Assembly (NCBI GenBank): GCA_030340625.1
Contig: JAOPHQ010005689.1
Span: 764,001-828,000 of the forward strand
Length of the DNA stretch: 64,000 nt
Direction: 5' to 3'
From: Merluccius polli
Lineage: Eukaryota > Chordata > Actinopteri > Gadiformes > Merlucciidae
The translations under genes and the position numbers were made by a program. Below, one piece after another: positions 12,564-22,800 of the stretch; positions within the stretch are counted from its first letter, which is position 1, and the number at the start of each line of letters is the position of its first letter. Under the pieces are notes generated by a model. The model was not told the DNA's origin. It ran no database searches and worked only from the letters and a program-made list of their open reading frames with translations.

Positions 12564-12587
12564 TATTTTTTTCCACTTCGAGCATTG
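11993..12587. mobile_element. hAT-type MITE
   Basis: The ends CAGTGCTCGAAGTGG (11993-12007) and, on the other strand, CAATGCTCGAAGTGG (12573-12587) form terminal inverted repeats. The flanks are AACGTACC (11985-11992) and GACGTACC (12588-12595), an 8-bp duplication with one mismatch, as expected for hAT. A subterminal inverted pair (GTCGTGCCAAAAAGTGATTG near 12040 and its complement near 12410) and a C run (about 12533-12560) are inside. There is no transposase, so it is non-autonomous. Confidence 0.85.
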
Positions 12588-12836
12588 GACGTACCGCACC
12601 ATCCGAAACAAAACTTGATGAAGTGGTGTTTGAAGACATGTTGTTATCGTGTTGTCATAGCTTCTTGAATCTTGACCAATACCGCTTGCCGTAGTTCGAA
12701 AACGCGAGGCGCTAGAGCTTACGGAGCATTGGCTGCTGTGGCGCGAGAAATTCGGCGGCCATCTTGGAGTGGTGATGGGGGAGGGGAGCAGCATAGATTG
12801 ACAGTTGACACGTATGGCCAGGAGAAGAAAACAAGG

Positions 12837-12916
12837 ATGCCGAGCTGCTGTTCAGCGTATTCCTGCTCAAATGAGCGGACGGTCGAAAATAGAAATCGCG
12901 GGATTACATTTCACAA
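12837..12916 (+). pseudogene. THAP zinc-finger first exon, transposon-derived
   Basis: The sequence starts at an ATG and encodes MPSCCSAYSCSNERT followed by GITFH. This is the N-terminal C-x4-C half of a THAP domain in its usual spacing. The codon after His is cut by a donor-like AA|GTAAGA (GT at 12917-12918), which matches the common intron position after the first THAP exon. No second exon with the C-x2-H half was found before the right end of the element, so the gene looks incomplete. It could be residual transposase, or an exon borrowed from a THAP gene. Confidence 0.6.
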
Positions 12917-13260
12917 GTAAGATTTAACATTATACCGTACTATTGGTTATATTTTGTGAAAATAATATTACACGCCAAAACATGTGTCCTTTATCATAGC
13001 TACACGTATGACAAAAAACCGCGTGAAAATCAGTGGTATTCAGTGAGGTATGATTAATTATATGCGCTGACGAATGACACTGAGTGGAGCGGATCACCAC
13101 TCCAAGATGGCGGCCCCGCGTCTCGTCAGCGCCAGTAGGCAGTAGCGCTCGATGCTCCGTCTATGTATAAGATGTCTATGCGCTAGAGCATAAATTCGTT
13201 TGAATGCAAAATACAATTTGACCACTAGATGGGGGAAAACACTACTTAGTGTCCCTTTAA

Positions 13261-14137
13261 AGCCCAGTGCAGGAACGCTACAAAATAGTATTGTATGACG
13301 ACCCACATTCATTTTAGATCCAACCTGAACAACCGTTTCTTCACCAAACAACTTATGCTTACGTCCTGCCCTAACAACCTAAATAGGTGAAGGACAAGGA
13401 TGATAGAGCCACCTTAAAGGTCCATCCAAGAGTCATTTTGGCTCATATCTAGCTATCCCTCCACATGAACCATGGCAGTGAGAGAATGGACAACTATTAA
13501 ACTTCCCTCTTCTCATGTGGCTTCTAAAGCCTCCATTTAAAAGCACCTCTCATCTTAAATATGTGGCCCTAATTTGCGTTTGAAGTTGAGCGGAAACCAG
13601 AGCACCAGGAGAAAAACTATGTTAGCCCGGGCAGAAGAACATGCAAACTCCACAATGTGTAGCCTACATTCAATGCAAACACCATGCATTTACGATAGTG
13701 TTTGACACTTGCATTGTGAACTGTGCAGTAAACTGTGCAGTGACCAAAATCCCTTAAAAAATGGTCAACAGACAATGAAAATATTGGCACAAATATGTGC
13801 CAATATGTGTGACTTTATTGGACACATGGAGAGGAGTGTAAAAGAGCGAGTGGTGTTCAGGGCAGGTGATGGTGTGGTGGTCACCTGTCAGCAGCAGCAT
13901 CAGGTGGTGGTGTACAGCTGTGTTTTGTATACTCATCTAAACATACTTAAATCGACACTCTTAACACCATGACAACGTCGACTGCAATGATACGACTTTG
14001 TACAACAGCCTGGCAAAGATGCACCAAGAGGCCAAGTTCCATCAAGATCCAGGGGGGTTGCAGGTGTCCAGGCGCTGGTCGGACCCAGATAACACAGGTC
14101 CCTGTGAATCGACCTGCAGTGGCATAAAATAGAAGAA
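13261..14137. other. intergenic, no gene seen
   Basis: Short ORFs only. No motif, promoter or splice-supported exon recognised. Confidence 0.45.
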
Positions 14138-14255
14138 ATGAATAAGATAAGATGTACTTTATTCATCCTAGATGGGGAATGTGGGTGTCACAGCACCAGT
14201 GCAGGACCATAACAAGAGTTACAAAGAGAACCACATGTCAAATAAGTGTAAAAAA
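14138..14255 (-). mobile_element. LINE/SINE 3' tail, minus strand
   Basis: The minus strand reads ATTCCCCATCTAGGATGAATAAAGTACATCTTATCTTATT. This is the same type of tail as at 8557-8594 (stem, AATAAAGT, then ATCTTATCTTA). It is a truncated retroposon with no coding part. Confidence 0.55.
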
Positions 14256-14351
14256 ACAGGGATGCACAAAATGTTGGTTCTGTTTTTCTTCCGTGTATAA
14301 ATAATATTTTATATTTATACACTCCGGCCGACAAACATGCAGAACGGACAT

Positions 14352-14636
14352 ACGGCAAATAGTATTAGCGAAACCAAACCACAGGTTCATGAGGATTAAA
14401 GCGGTCTGGCATTGTTACGAGGACTGCAATATCCGCAGCAGCTACAGCAGACGACAGCAACGAGCAACAAACTACCGGTAGTTTGTTGATGTAATGAAAG
14501 CGCCCCGACAGGATCTCTGTCACCGACCAGGACTGCATTATAAGACCACGGACAGGACTGAAGCTCAGCCCGTGTGGTTTAAAACACTGAACACCGCGTT
14601 GGACCCATTTGAGAGCTTCTGTAGGATACGGTGATA
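14352..14636. repeat. dispersed about 280-bp repeat, copy 2
   Basis: Near-identical to 6184-6463. Here ACTACCGGTAGTTTG replaces ACTAGTTTG. The same orientation in both places argues for two independent insertions or a transduced segment. Confidence 0.7.
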
Positions 14637-15212
14637 TGGCAACTCACTATGACAAATACAATTGTGTAATGATTTAGAGCTTGTCGGTTTTTTATAAATT
14701 ACTTATTATTGCAATGCAAATAAGGAAATGTGTACATACTTCTCCGACTGTGAGTTCATGTTATACGTTGGTCATTACAACATACTGTATGTTAGGCTTA
14801 CCTGAAGGTTATTATTTATCAACGTTTCCAACAAACATTTTGGCATATGCACAACAAGACAGTTAACTTTTATTGTATATGCATTTTTGATATTTTTGGA
14901 CAGGTTGCGAGAGGCTTTAACATCTGCAACTGCAGCATATAACCTAAGCAACATAGAGCCTAATTGTAGCCATGTGTCAAAAATCAGCTCGTGTGTGTGA
15001 CAAAGACGGGAGGCCACGCAGACTTTAAATAGCCTACCAAAAAATAGCAAATATAGTAAAGTACAACTAAAGATAATAAAGTAAGTATGTGTTTGGCAGT
15101 ATAATCAGTGGTGGATGGATGTGCATGCTGAGTGAGAGGGGTTTTGTCTGGTGAAAAACCGAGAGAACCAAACACATACCAAAGCAAAGTGTTGGCCTGT
15201 TGAGGGGGAGAG

Positions 15213-15389
15213 ATGGACGCGTTCAGTAGCAGCCACGTGGCTCACGACGCAAACCACGACGTCCTCTGCCGTATCCCTAACCCTGACCGGATCCTGCAAA
15301 ACAGAGACTTACTAAACACAGGGACACACGTTGGAGCGGATGGGGTCGTCATACGTGGCAATTGCAACAAGAAAAATATGACAAGTGAG
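15213..15389 (+). CDS. candidate 59-codon first exon, unknown product
   Basis: An ATG opens a 59-codon frame (MDAFSSSHVAHDANHDVLCR to KKNMTSE) ending in a good donor, GAG|GTAAGA, in phase 0 at 15389/15390. Its GC content is higher than the surroundings and it has several CpGs. It lies within the hAT-like element, so it may be a transposase leader exon. It could equally be chance. I recognise no domain and found no partner exon in the remaining sequence. Confidence 0.25.
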
Positions 15390-15537
15390 GTAAGACGCCA
15401 GTATCAGCACCGTGTAATTAGTTCCAGTACTAATGGGTAAACCCTACCGATAGAATGACACGTGGTTACGGCATTAAAAAATATCGGTATCGGTATTGGC
15501 TGACATGGTGTTGTTAGAGGAACCTTGTGCATCCCTA

Positions 15538-15799
15538 CAAAACAAAGCTTTATTCACGCGGATCGGAGGGCCGGATGGAGGCTGAAGACCCATGAATAGT
15601 GTGGCTGTACAGTTCCCTCTAGCGGTGGGATGCTGGCACCGCAGCGTTATAGGGAAAATAATACGGAGGATTGCAGCACTTTCATACTTTTCAGCATATC
15701 GAAGAAAAACAGAACATGTGGAAACACTGGAAGGGTCCATCCTTATCATTATACACACTTCATCCCCTCACATTTGCAACCTTTGTGCAATTTTCAACC
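15538..15799. other. intergenic, nothing recognised
   Basis: A short interval between the hAT-like element and the LINE fragment. No supported feature. Confidence 0.4.
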
Positions 15800-16037
15800 C
15801 CACCAGCCCATGTAAAACATCACCAAAACTGCCTTCTACCACCTAAAATGCTGCTGAAAGCCTCATCCATGCATTCATCAACTCCAGCAATAGCATCCTC
15901 TATGGAATAACCAACAAAGACCTCAAATTACAGCACGTCAAAAACTGCTGCCCGTCTGTTCACTCATTCCTGCATCAGAGACCGCATGACCTCAGTCCTC
16001 CAAAACCTTCACCGGCTCCCCATCAAGCAACATCCAG
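15800..16037 (+). mobile_element. decayed LINE reverse-transcriptase C-terminal fragment
   Basis: Allowing frameshifts, the plus strand reads NAAESLIHAFINSSNSILYG and then ARLFTHSCIRDRMTSVLQNL followed by HRLPIK. This matches the order of the conserved tail of L2/CR1/I-type LINE ORF2 (LVHALVxSRLDYCNSLLYG ... AARLLTRT..RDHITPVLQSLHWLPIK). It is broken by at least two frameshifts. It abuts the PQ array, so it marks the left breakpoint of the array. Confidence 0.6.
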
Positions 16038-16053
16038 GGGTGAGAGGTCTGTC

Positions 16054-16136
16054 TTGGTGCACGTAGCTTGGTTACTGCTTTTGGGGCACGTAGCTAGATG
16101 GCTGCCGCTGAGGCACATAGCTAGGTGGCTGCCGCA
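16054..16136 (-). pseudogene. PQ0: fragment of a further PQ repeat copy
   Basis: About 83 bp consist of three PQ repeat monomers: GGTGCACGTAGCTTGG, TTTTGGGGCACGTAGCTAG and AGGCACATAGCTAGGTGGC. They are followed by the normal array spacer (CTACTGTAGTGATTTACACC). This is what remains of another copy downstream of PQ1. Confidence 0.75.
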
Positions 16137-16653
16137 CTAAAATGGAGGTCCCCTTTCCACAGACCAACTACTGTAGTGATTTACACCACATTGATTGGCC
16201 CCGTTCACCTCCAGTGACAGCACCTTATTCTTGCGTTTAGATCAGGGCAAACGTGGCTATGAGAACAGTTAAGGAAGATCTTGCTTTTCCTCTGAGGTTG
16301 AAGCGATCTTGATTAAAGTCTATCATTTATGATCCACCCTTGCTTACCCTACTAGAGGATCTTTATAATGCACATGTGACCCACCAGCCAGTGTTTAGTG
16401 GGAAAGATTAATTTGATGATTAAAGTCAATGTAGTTCCATGTTTCTGAAGTTCTGCTGCAGTAGAAATGTCTGTTCAGGTGCCAGAGATTACATGGGTCT
16501 AATTTTAACTAAAGTAAATGTAAAGATGGATTAAGCTTTAACAGAAGATGCAATTTTGAAAAAAACAAAACACATTGGCAATTTAAAGAGCCAAGCTAGT
16601 CTACCAGCATGCACACTGGCCAAGAAAAAGGAAACATTTTAATAAAACCGATT
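16137..16653. repeat. array spacer downstream of PQ1
   Basis: This spacer is shared with every other intergenic interval of the array (landmarks: TGTAGTGATTTACACCACA, GATTGGCCCC, TCTGAAGTTCTGCTGCAGTA). It is more diverged than the others and contains no gene. Confidence 0.7.
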
Positions 16654-16712
16654 TTTATTATTTTTCCATAGACAGTCAACCTCATGTCATTGTGGGACCT
16701 CCAGTGGCTGAC
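16654..16712 (-). other. PQ1 terminal 3'UTR exon with poly(A) signal
   Basis: Exon 3 ends at a donor CAATTGG|GTAAGT (exon end 16825). The next exon starts at 16712 after TGTCTCAG, giving a 112-bp intron wholly in the 3'UTR. AATAAA lies at 16654-16659 with an ATTAAA just beyond. The same acceptor and signal are present in all copies that keep their 3' end. The PQ stop (16861-16863) is 36 nt upstream of the exon junction, too close to trigger nonsense-mediated decay by the usual 50-nt rule. Confidence 0.65.
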
Positions 16713-16860
16713 CTGAGACAAAATGAAATGTCAGTGAATGACCTTCAGGAAACAACTGCAGATATTAAACTTCAGATCTTAATGATTGATTTGATATTAT
16801 GCAGTGGCAATTACAAAAACTTACCCAATTGAAGTCAAGTAAGGTGGTGTACGTTCTGCA

Positions 16861-19800
16861 TTAGGAAAAATGGAGGGGTGGCCGCTGTTGTTGAGGCTGC
16901 TGCTTTTGGTGCACATAGCTAGGTGGCTGCTGTTGGGGCACGTAGCTAGGGGGTGGCTGCATATAGCTTTGGGGCTGCTGCTTTGGAGGCTGCTGCTGAG
17001 GCACATAGCTAGGTGGCTGCTGCACATAGCTAGGCTGCTGCTGCTTTTGAGGCTGCTGGGGCACATAGCTAGGCGGCGGCTGCTGCTTTTGGGGCTGCTG
17101 CTGTTGGGGCTCATAGCTCTGTGGCTGCACGTAGCTAGGTGACTGCTGCTTTTGATGCACGTAGCTAGGTGGCTGCTGCTTTTGGGACTGCTGCTGTTGG
17201 GGCTCATAGCTAGGTGGCTGCTGGGGCTCATAGCTAGGTGGCTGCTGCTTTTGGGGCACGTAGCTAGGTGGCTGCTGCACATAGCTAGGCTGCTGCTGCC
17301 TTTGGAGGCTGCTGCTTTTGAGGCTGCTGCTGGGGCTCGTAGCCTAGACCAGCTGCTGCTTTTGAGGCACGTAGCTAGACGGCTGCTGCTCTTGAGGGCT
17401 GCTGCTTTTGATGCCGTAGCTAGGTGGCTGCTGCTTTTGGGGACCTGCTGCTGTTGGGGCTCATAGCTAGGTGGCTGCTGGGGCTCATAGCTAGGTGGCT
17501 GCTGCTTTTGGGGGCACGTAGCTAGGTGGCTGCTGCACATAGCTAGGCTGCTGCTGCTTTGGAGGCTGCTGCTTTTGAGGCTGCTGCTGGGGCTCGTAGC
17601 TAGACAGCTGCTGCTTTTGAGGCACGTAGCTAGACGGGCTGCTGCTCTTGAGGCTGCTGCTTTTGGTGCACATAGCTAGGGTGGCTGCTGCTTTTGGGAC
17701 TCGTAGCTCGGTGGCTGCTGCTTTTGGGTCTGCTGCCGTTGGGGGCTCGTAGCTAGGTGGCTGCTGGCTTTTGGGCACGTAGCTAGGTGGCTGCTGCACA
17801 TAGCTAGGCCTGCTGCTGCTTTGGAGGCTGCTGCTTTTGAGGCTGCTGCTTTTGATGCACGTAGCTAGGTGGCTGCTGCTTTTGGGACTGCTGCTGTTGG
17901 GGCTCATAGCTAGGTGGCTGCTGGGGCTCATAGCTAGGTGGCTGCTGCTTTTGGGGCACGTAGCTAGGTGGCTGCTGCACATAGCTAGGCTGCTGCTGCT
18001 TTGGAGGCTGCTGCTTTTGAGGCTGCTGCTGGGGCTCGTAGCTAGACAGCTGCTGCTTTTGAGGCACGTAGCTAGACGGCTGCTGCTCTTGAGGCTGCTG
18101 CTTTTGATGCACGTAGCTAGGTGGCTGCTGCTTTTGGGACTGCTGCTGTTGGGGCTCATAGCTAGGTGGCTGCTGGGGCTCATAGCTAGGTGGCTGCTGC
18201 TTTTGGGGCACGTAGCTAGGTGGCTGCTGCACATAGCTAGGCTGCTGCTGCTTTGGAGGCTGCTGCTTTTGAGGCTGCTGCTGGGGCTCGTAGCTAGACA
18301 GCTGCTGCTTTTGAGGCACGTAGCTAGACGGCTGCTGCTCTTGAGGCTGCTGCTTTTGGTGCACATAGCTAGGTGGCTGCTGCTTTTGGGACTCGTAGCT
18401 CGGTGGCTGCTGCTTTTGGGTCTGCTGCCGTTGGGGCTCGTAGCTAGGTGGCTGCTGCTTTTGGGGCACGTAGCTAGGTGGCTGCTGCACATAGCTAGGC
18501 TGCTGCTGCTTTGGAGGCTGCTGCTTTTGAGGCTGCTGCTTTTGATGCACGTAGCTAGGTGGCTGCTGCTTTTGGGACTGCTGCTGTTGGGGCTCATAGC
18601 TAGGTGGCTGCTGGGGCTCATAGCTAGGTGGCTGCTGCTTTTGGGGCACGTAGCTAGGTGGCTGCTGCACATAGCTAGGCTGCTGCTGCTTTGGAGGCTG
18701 CTGCTTTTGAGGCTGCTGCTGGGGCTCGTAGCTAGACAGCTGCTGCTTTTGAGGCACGTAGCTAGACGGCTGCTGCTCTTGAGGCTGCTGCTTTTGATGC
18801 ACGTAGCTAGGTGGCTGCTGCTTTTGGGACTGCTGCTGTTGGGGCTCATAGCTAGGTGGCTGCTGGGGCTCATAGCTAGGTGGCTGCTGCTTTTGGGGCA
18901 CGTAGCTAGGTGGCTGCTGCACATAGCTAGGCTGCTGCTGCTTTGGAAGCTGCTGCTTTTGAGGCTGCTGCTGGGGCTCGTAGCTAGACAGCTGCTGCTT
19001 TTGAGGCACGTAGCTAGACGGCTGCTGCTCTTGAGGCTGCTGCTTTTGGTGCACATAGCTAGGTGGCTGCTGCTTTTGGGACTCGTAGCTCGGTGGCTGC
19101 TGCTTTTGGGTCTGCTGCCGTTGGGGCTCGTAGCTAGGTGGCTGCTGCTTTTGGGGCACGTAGCTAGGTGGCTGCTGCACATAGCTAGGCTGCTGCTGCT
19201 TTGGAGGCTGCTGCTTTTGATGCACGTAGCTAGGTGGCTGCTGCTTTTGGGACTGCTGCTGTTGGGGCTCATAGCTAGGTGGCTGCTGGGGCTCATAGCT
19301 AGGTGGCTGCTGCTTTTGGGGCACGTAGCTAGGTGGCTGCTGCACATAGCTAGGCTGCTGCTGCTTTGGAGGCTGCTGCTTTTGAGGCTGCTGCTGGGGC
19401 TCGTAGCTAGACAGCTGCTGCTTTTGAGGCACGTAGCTAGACGGCTGCTGCTCTTGAGGCTGCTGCTTTTGATGCACGTAGCTAGGTGGCTGCTGCTTTT
19501 GGGACTGCTGCTGTTGGGGCTCATAGCTAGGTGGCTGCTGGGGCTCATAGCTAGGTGGCTGCTGCTTTTGGGGCACGTAGCTAGGTGGCTGCTGCACATA
19601 GCTAGGCTGCTGCTGCTTTGGAGGCTGCTGCTTTTGAGGCTGCTGCTGGGGCTCGTAGCTAGACAGCTGCTGCTTTTGAGGCACGTAGCTAGACGGCTGC
19701 TGCTCTTGAGGCTGCTGCTTTTGGTGCACATAGCTAGGTGGCTGCTGCTTTTGGGACTCGTAGCTCGGTGGCTGCTGCTTTTGGGTCTGCTGCCGTTGGG

Positions 19801-22800
19801 GCTCGTAGCTAGGTGGCTGCTGCTTTTGGGGCACGTAGCTAGGTGGCTGCTGCACATAGCTAGGCTGCTGCTGCTTTGGAGGCTGCTGCTTTTGAGGCTG
19901 CTGCTGAGGCACATAGCTAGGTGGCTGCTGCACATAGCTAGGCTGCTTCTGCTTTTGAGGCTGCTGCACATAGCTAGGCGGCTGCTGCTGCTTTTGGGAC
20001 TCGTAGCTCGGTGGCTGCATGTAGCTAGGTGGCTGCTTCTTTTGGGGCTGCTGTTGGGGCACGTAGCTAGGTGGTGGCTGCATATAGCTTTGCTGCTGCT
20101 GTTGGGGCTCGTAGCTCGGTGGCTGCATATAGCTAGGTGGCTGCTGCTTTTGGGGCTGCTGCTGCTGGGGCTCATAGCTAGGTGGCTGCTGCTTTTGGGG
20201 CTGCTGCTGCTGTTGGGGCTCGTAGCTCGGGGGCTGCTGCCGTTGGGGCTCGTAGCTCGGGGGCTGCTGCCGTTGGGGCTCGTAGCTCGGGGGCTGCTGC
20301 CGTTGGGGCTCGTAGCTCGGGGGCTGCTGCCGTTGGGGCTCGTAGCTCGGGGGCTGCATATAGCTAGGTTGCTGCTGCTGCTTTTCGGGCACATAGCTAG
20401 GCGGCTGCTGCATATAGCTAGGTGGCTGCTTCTTTTGGGGCACGTAGCTAGGTGGTGGCTGCATATAGCTTTGGGGCTGCTGCTTTGGTGGCTGCTGCTG
20501 GGGCACATGGCTAGGTGGCTGCTGCACATAGCTAGGCTGCTGCTGCTTTTCAGGCTGCTGCTGCGGCACATAGCTAGGCTGCTGCTGCTTTTGAGGCTGC
20601 TGCACGTAGCTAGGCAGCGGCAGCTGCTGCTGCGGGGGCACGTAGCTAGGCGGCGGCTGCTGCTGCTTTCGGGGCACGTAGCTAGGCGACGGCTGCTGCT
20701 GCTGCTGCTTTCGGGGCACGTAGCTAGGCGGCGGCTGCTGCTGCTGCTGCTTTCGGGGCACGTAGCTAGGCGGCGGCTGCTGCTGCTGCTGCTGCTTTCG
20801 GGGCACGTAGCTAGGCGGCGGCGGCGGCTGCTGCTTTTGGGGCACGTAGCTAGGCGGCGGCGGCGGCTGCTGCTGCTTTTGGGGCACGTAGCTAGGCGGC
20901 GGCTGCTGCTGCTTTTGGGGCACGTAGCTAGGCGGCGGCTGCTGCGGTGGCTGCTGCTGCTTTTGGGGCTGCTGCCTTTGGGGCTCGTACTCAAGCGGCT
21001 GCATATAGCTAGGCTGCTGCTGCTTGTGGGGCACGTAGCTAGGCGGCGGCTGCTGCTTGTGGGGCACGTAGCTAGGCGGCGGCTGCTGCTGCTTTTGGGG
21101 CACGTAGCTAGGCGGCGGCTGCTGCTGCTTTTGGGGCACGTAGCTAGGCGGCGGCTGCTGCTGCTTTTGGGGCACGTAGCTAGGCGGCGGCTGCTGCTGC
21201 TTTTGGGGCACGTAGCTAGGCGGCGGCTGCTGCTGCTTTTGGGGCACGTAGCTAGGCGGCGGCTGCTGCTGCTGCTTTTGGGGCACGTAGCTAGGCGGCG
21301 GCTGCTGCTGCTGCTTTTGGGGCACGTAGCTAGGCGGCGGCTGCTGCTGCTGCTTTTGGGGCACGTAGCTAGGCGGCGGCTGCTGCTGCTGCTGCTTTTG
21401 GGGCACGTAGCTAGGCGGCGGCTGCTGCTGCTGCTGCTTTTGGGGCACGTAGCTAGGCGGCGGCTGCTGCTGCTGCTTTTGGGGCACGTAGCTAGGCGGC
21501 GGCTGCTGCTGCTGCTGCTTTTGGGGCACGTAGCTAGGCGGCGGCTGCTGCTTTTGGGGCACGTAGCTAGGCGGCGGCTGCTGCTTTTGGGGCACGTAGC
21601 TAGGCGGCGGCTGCTGCTTTTGGGGCACGTAGCTAGGCGGCGGCTGCTGCTTTTGGGGCACGTAGCTAGGCGGCGGCTGCTGCTTTTGGGGCACGTAGCT
21701 AGGCGGCGGCTGCTGCTTTTGGGGCACGTAGCTAGGCGGCGGCTGCTGCTTTTGGGGCACGTAGCTAGGCGGCGGCTGCTGCTTTTGGGGCACGTAGCTA
21801 GGCGGCGGCTGCTGCTTTTGGGGCACGTAGCTAGGCGGCGGCTGCTGCTTTTGGGGCACGTAGCTAGGCGGCGGCTGCTGCTTTTGGGGCACGTAGCTAG
21901 GCGGCGGCTGCTGCTTTTGGGGCACGTAGCTAGGCGGCGGCTGCTGCTTTTGGGGCACGTAGCTAGGCGGCGGCTGCTGCTTTTGGGGCACGTAGCTAGG
22001 CGGCGGCTGCTGCTTTTGGGGCACGTAGCTAGGCGGCGGCTGCTGCTTTTGGGGCACGTAGCTAGGCGGCGGCTGCTGCTTTTGGGGCACGTAGCTAGGC
22101 GGCGGCTGCTGCTTTTGGGGCACGTAGCTAGGCGGCGGCTGCTGCTTTTGGGGCACGTAGCTAGGCGGCGGCTGCTGCTTTTGGGGCACGTAGCTAGGCG
22201 GCGGCTGCTGCTTTTGGGGCACGTAGCTAGGCGGCGGCTGCTGCTTTTGGGGCACGTAGCTAGGCGGCGGCTGCTGCTTTTGGGGCACGTAGCTAGGCGG
22301 CGGCTGCTGCTTTTGGGGCACGTAGCTAGGCGGCGGCTGCTGCTTTTGGGGCACGTAGCTAGGCGGCGGCTGCTGCTTTTGGGGCACGTAGCTAGGCGGC
22401 GGCTGCTGCTGCTGCTTTTGGGGCACGTAGCTAGGCGGCAGCTGCTGCTGCTGCTTTTGGGGCACGTAGCTAGGCGGCTGCATATAGCTAGGCTGCTGCT
22501 GCTTTTGGGGGACGTAGCTAGGCGGCGGCTGCTGCTGCTGCTTTTGGGGGACATAGCTAGGTGGCTGCTGCATATAGCTAGGTGGCTGCTTCTTTTGAGG
22601 CTGCTGCACATGACTAGGTGGCTGCTGCTTTTGAGGTTTCTGCTGGGGCACATAGCTAGGTGGCTGCTGCTTTTGATGCTGCTGCTGGGGCACATAGCTA
22701 GGCGGCTGCTGCTGGGCCACGTAGCTTGGCGGCGGCTGCTGGGGCTGCTGCTGAGGCACATAGCTTAGGGGCTGCTGCTGAGGCACGTAGCTTACGGGTT

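Larger units (their letters stand above)
9006..13256 (+). mobile_element. TTAA-flanked THAP-type DNA transposon carrying nested elements
   Basis: The terminal inverted repeats are AGGGACACTAAGTAG at 9006-9020 and its exact reverse complement at 13242-13256. Both are bordered by TTAA (9002-9005 and 13257-13260). A TTAA target together with a THAP zinc-finger exon inside (12837-12916) fits the Kolobok group of transposons, whose transposases can carry THAP domains. This assignment is inference. Most of the length is later insertions: a gypsy-like element (from 9328) and a hAT MITE (11993-12587). The original element was therefore probably under 2 kb, with little coding capacity left. Confidence 0.6.
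14257..15537. mobile_element. probable hAT-like element
   Basis: CAGGGATGCACAA at 14257-14269 faces TTGTGCATCCCTA at 15525-15537, giving 13-bp inverted ends with one mismatch. ATCGGTATCGGTATTGGC just inside the right end is of a kind common in hAT elements. The flanking 8-mers (GTAAAAAA and CAAAACAA) agree at only 5 of 8 positions, so the duplication is decayed or the borders are off. It contains the second copy of the 280-bp dispersed repeat and a possible coding exon. Confidence 0.5.

Noticed and set aside
17491..22761. 1,756-codon minus-strand frame (SSSRRLATCPK repeats)
   Set aside because: Out of phase with the signal-peptide exons. It is open only because monomers are multiples of 3 without stops.
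17837..22768. 1,643-codon plus-strand open frame (LLLLGHVARRR repeats)
   Set aside because: It is the complement of the PQ repeat and has no promoter, signal or splice context on the plus strand. Similar frames occur opposite every PQ copy.
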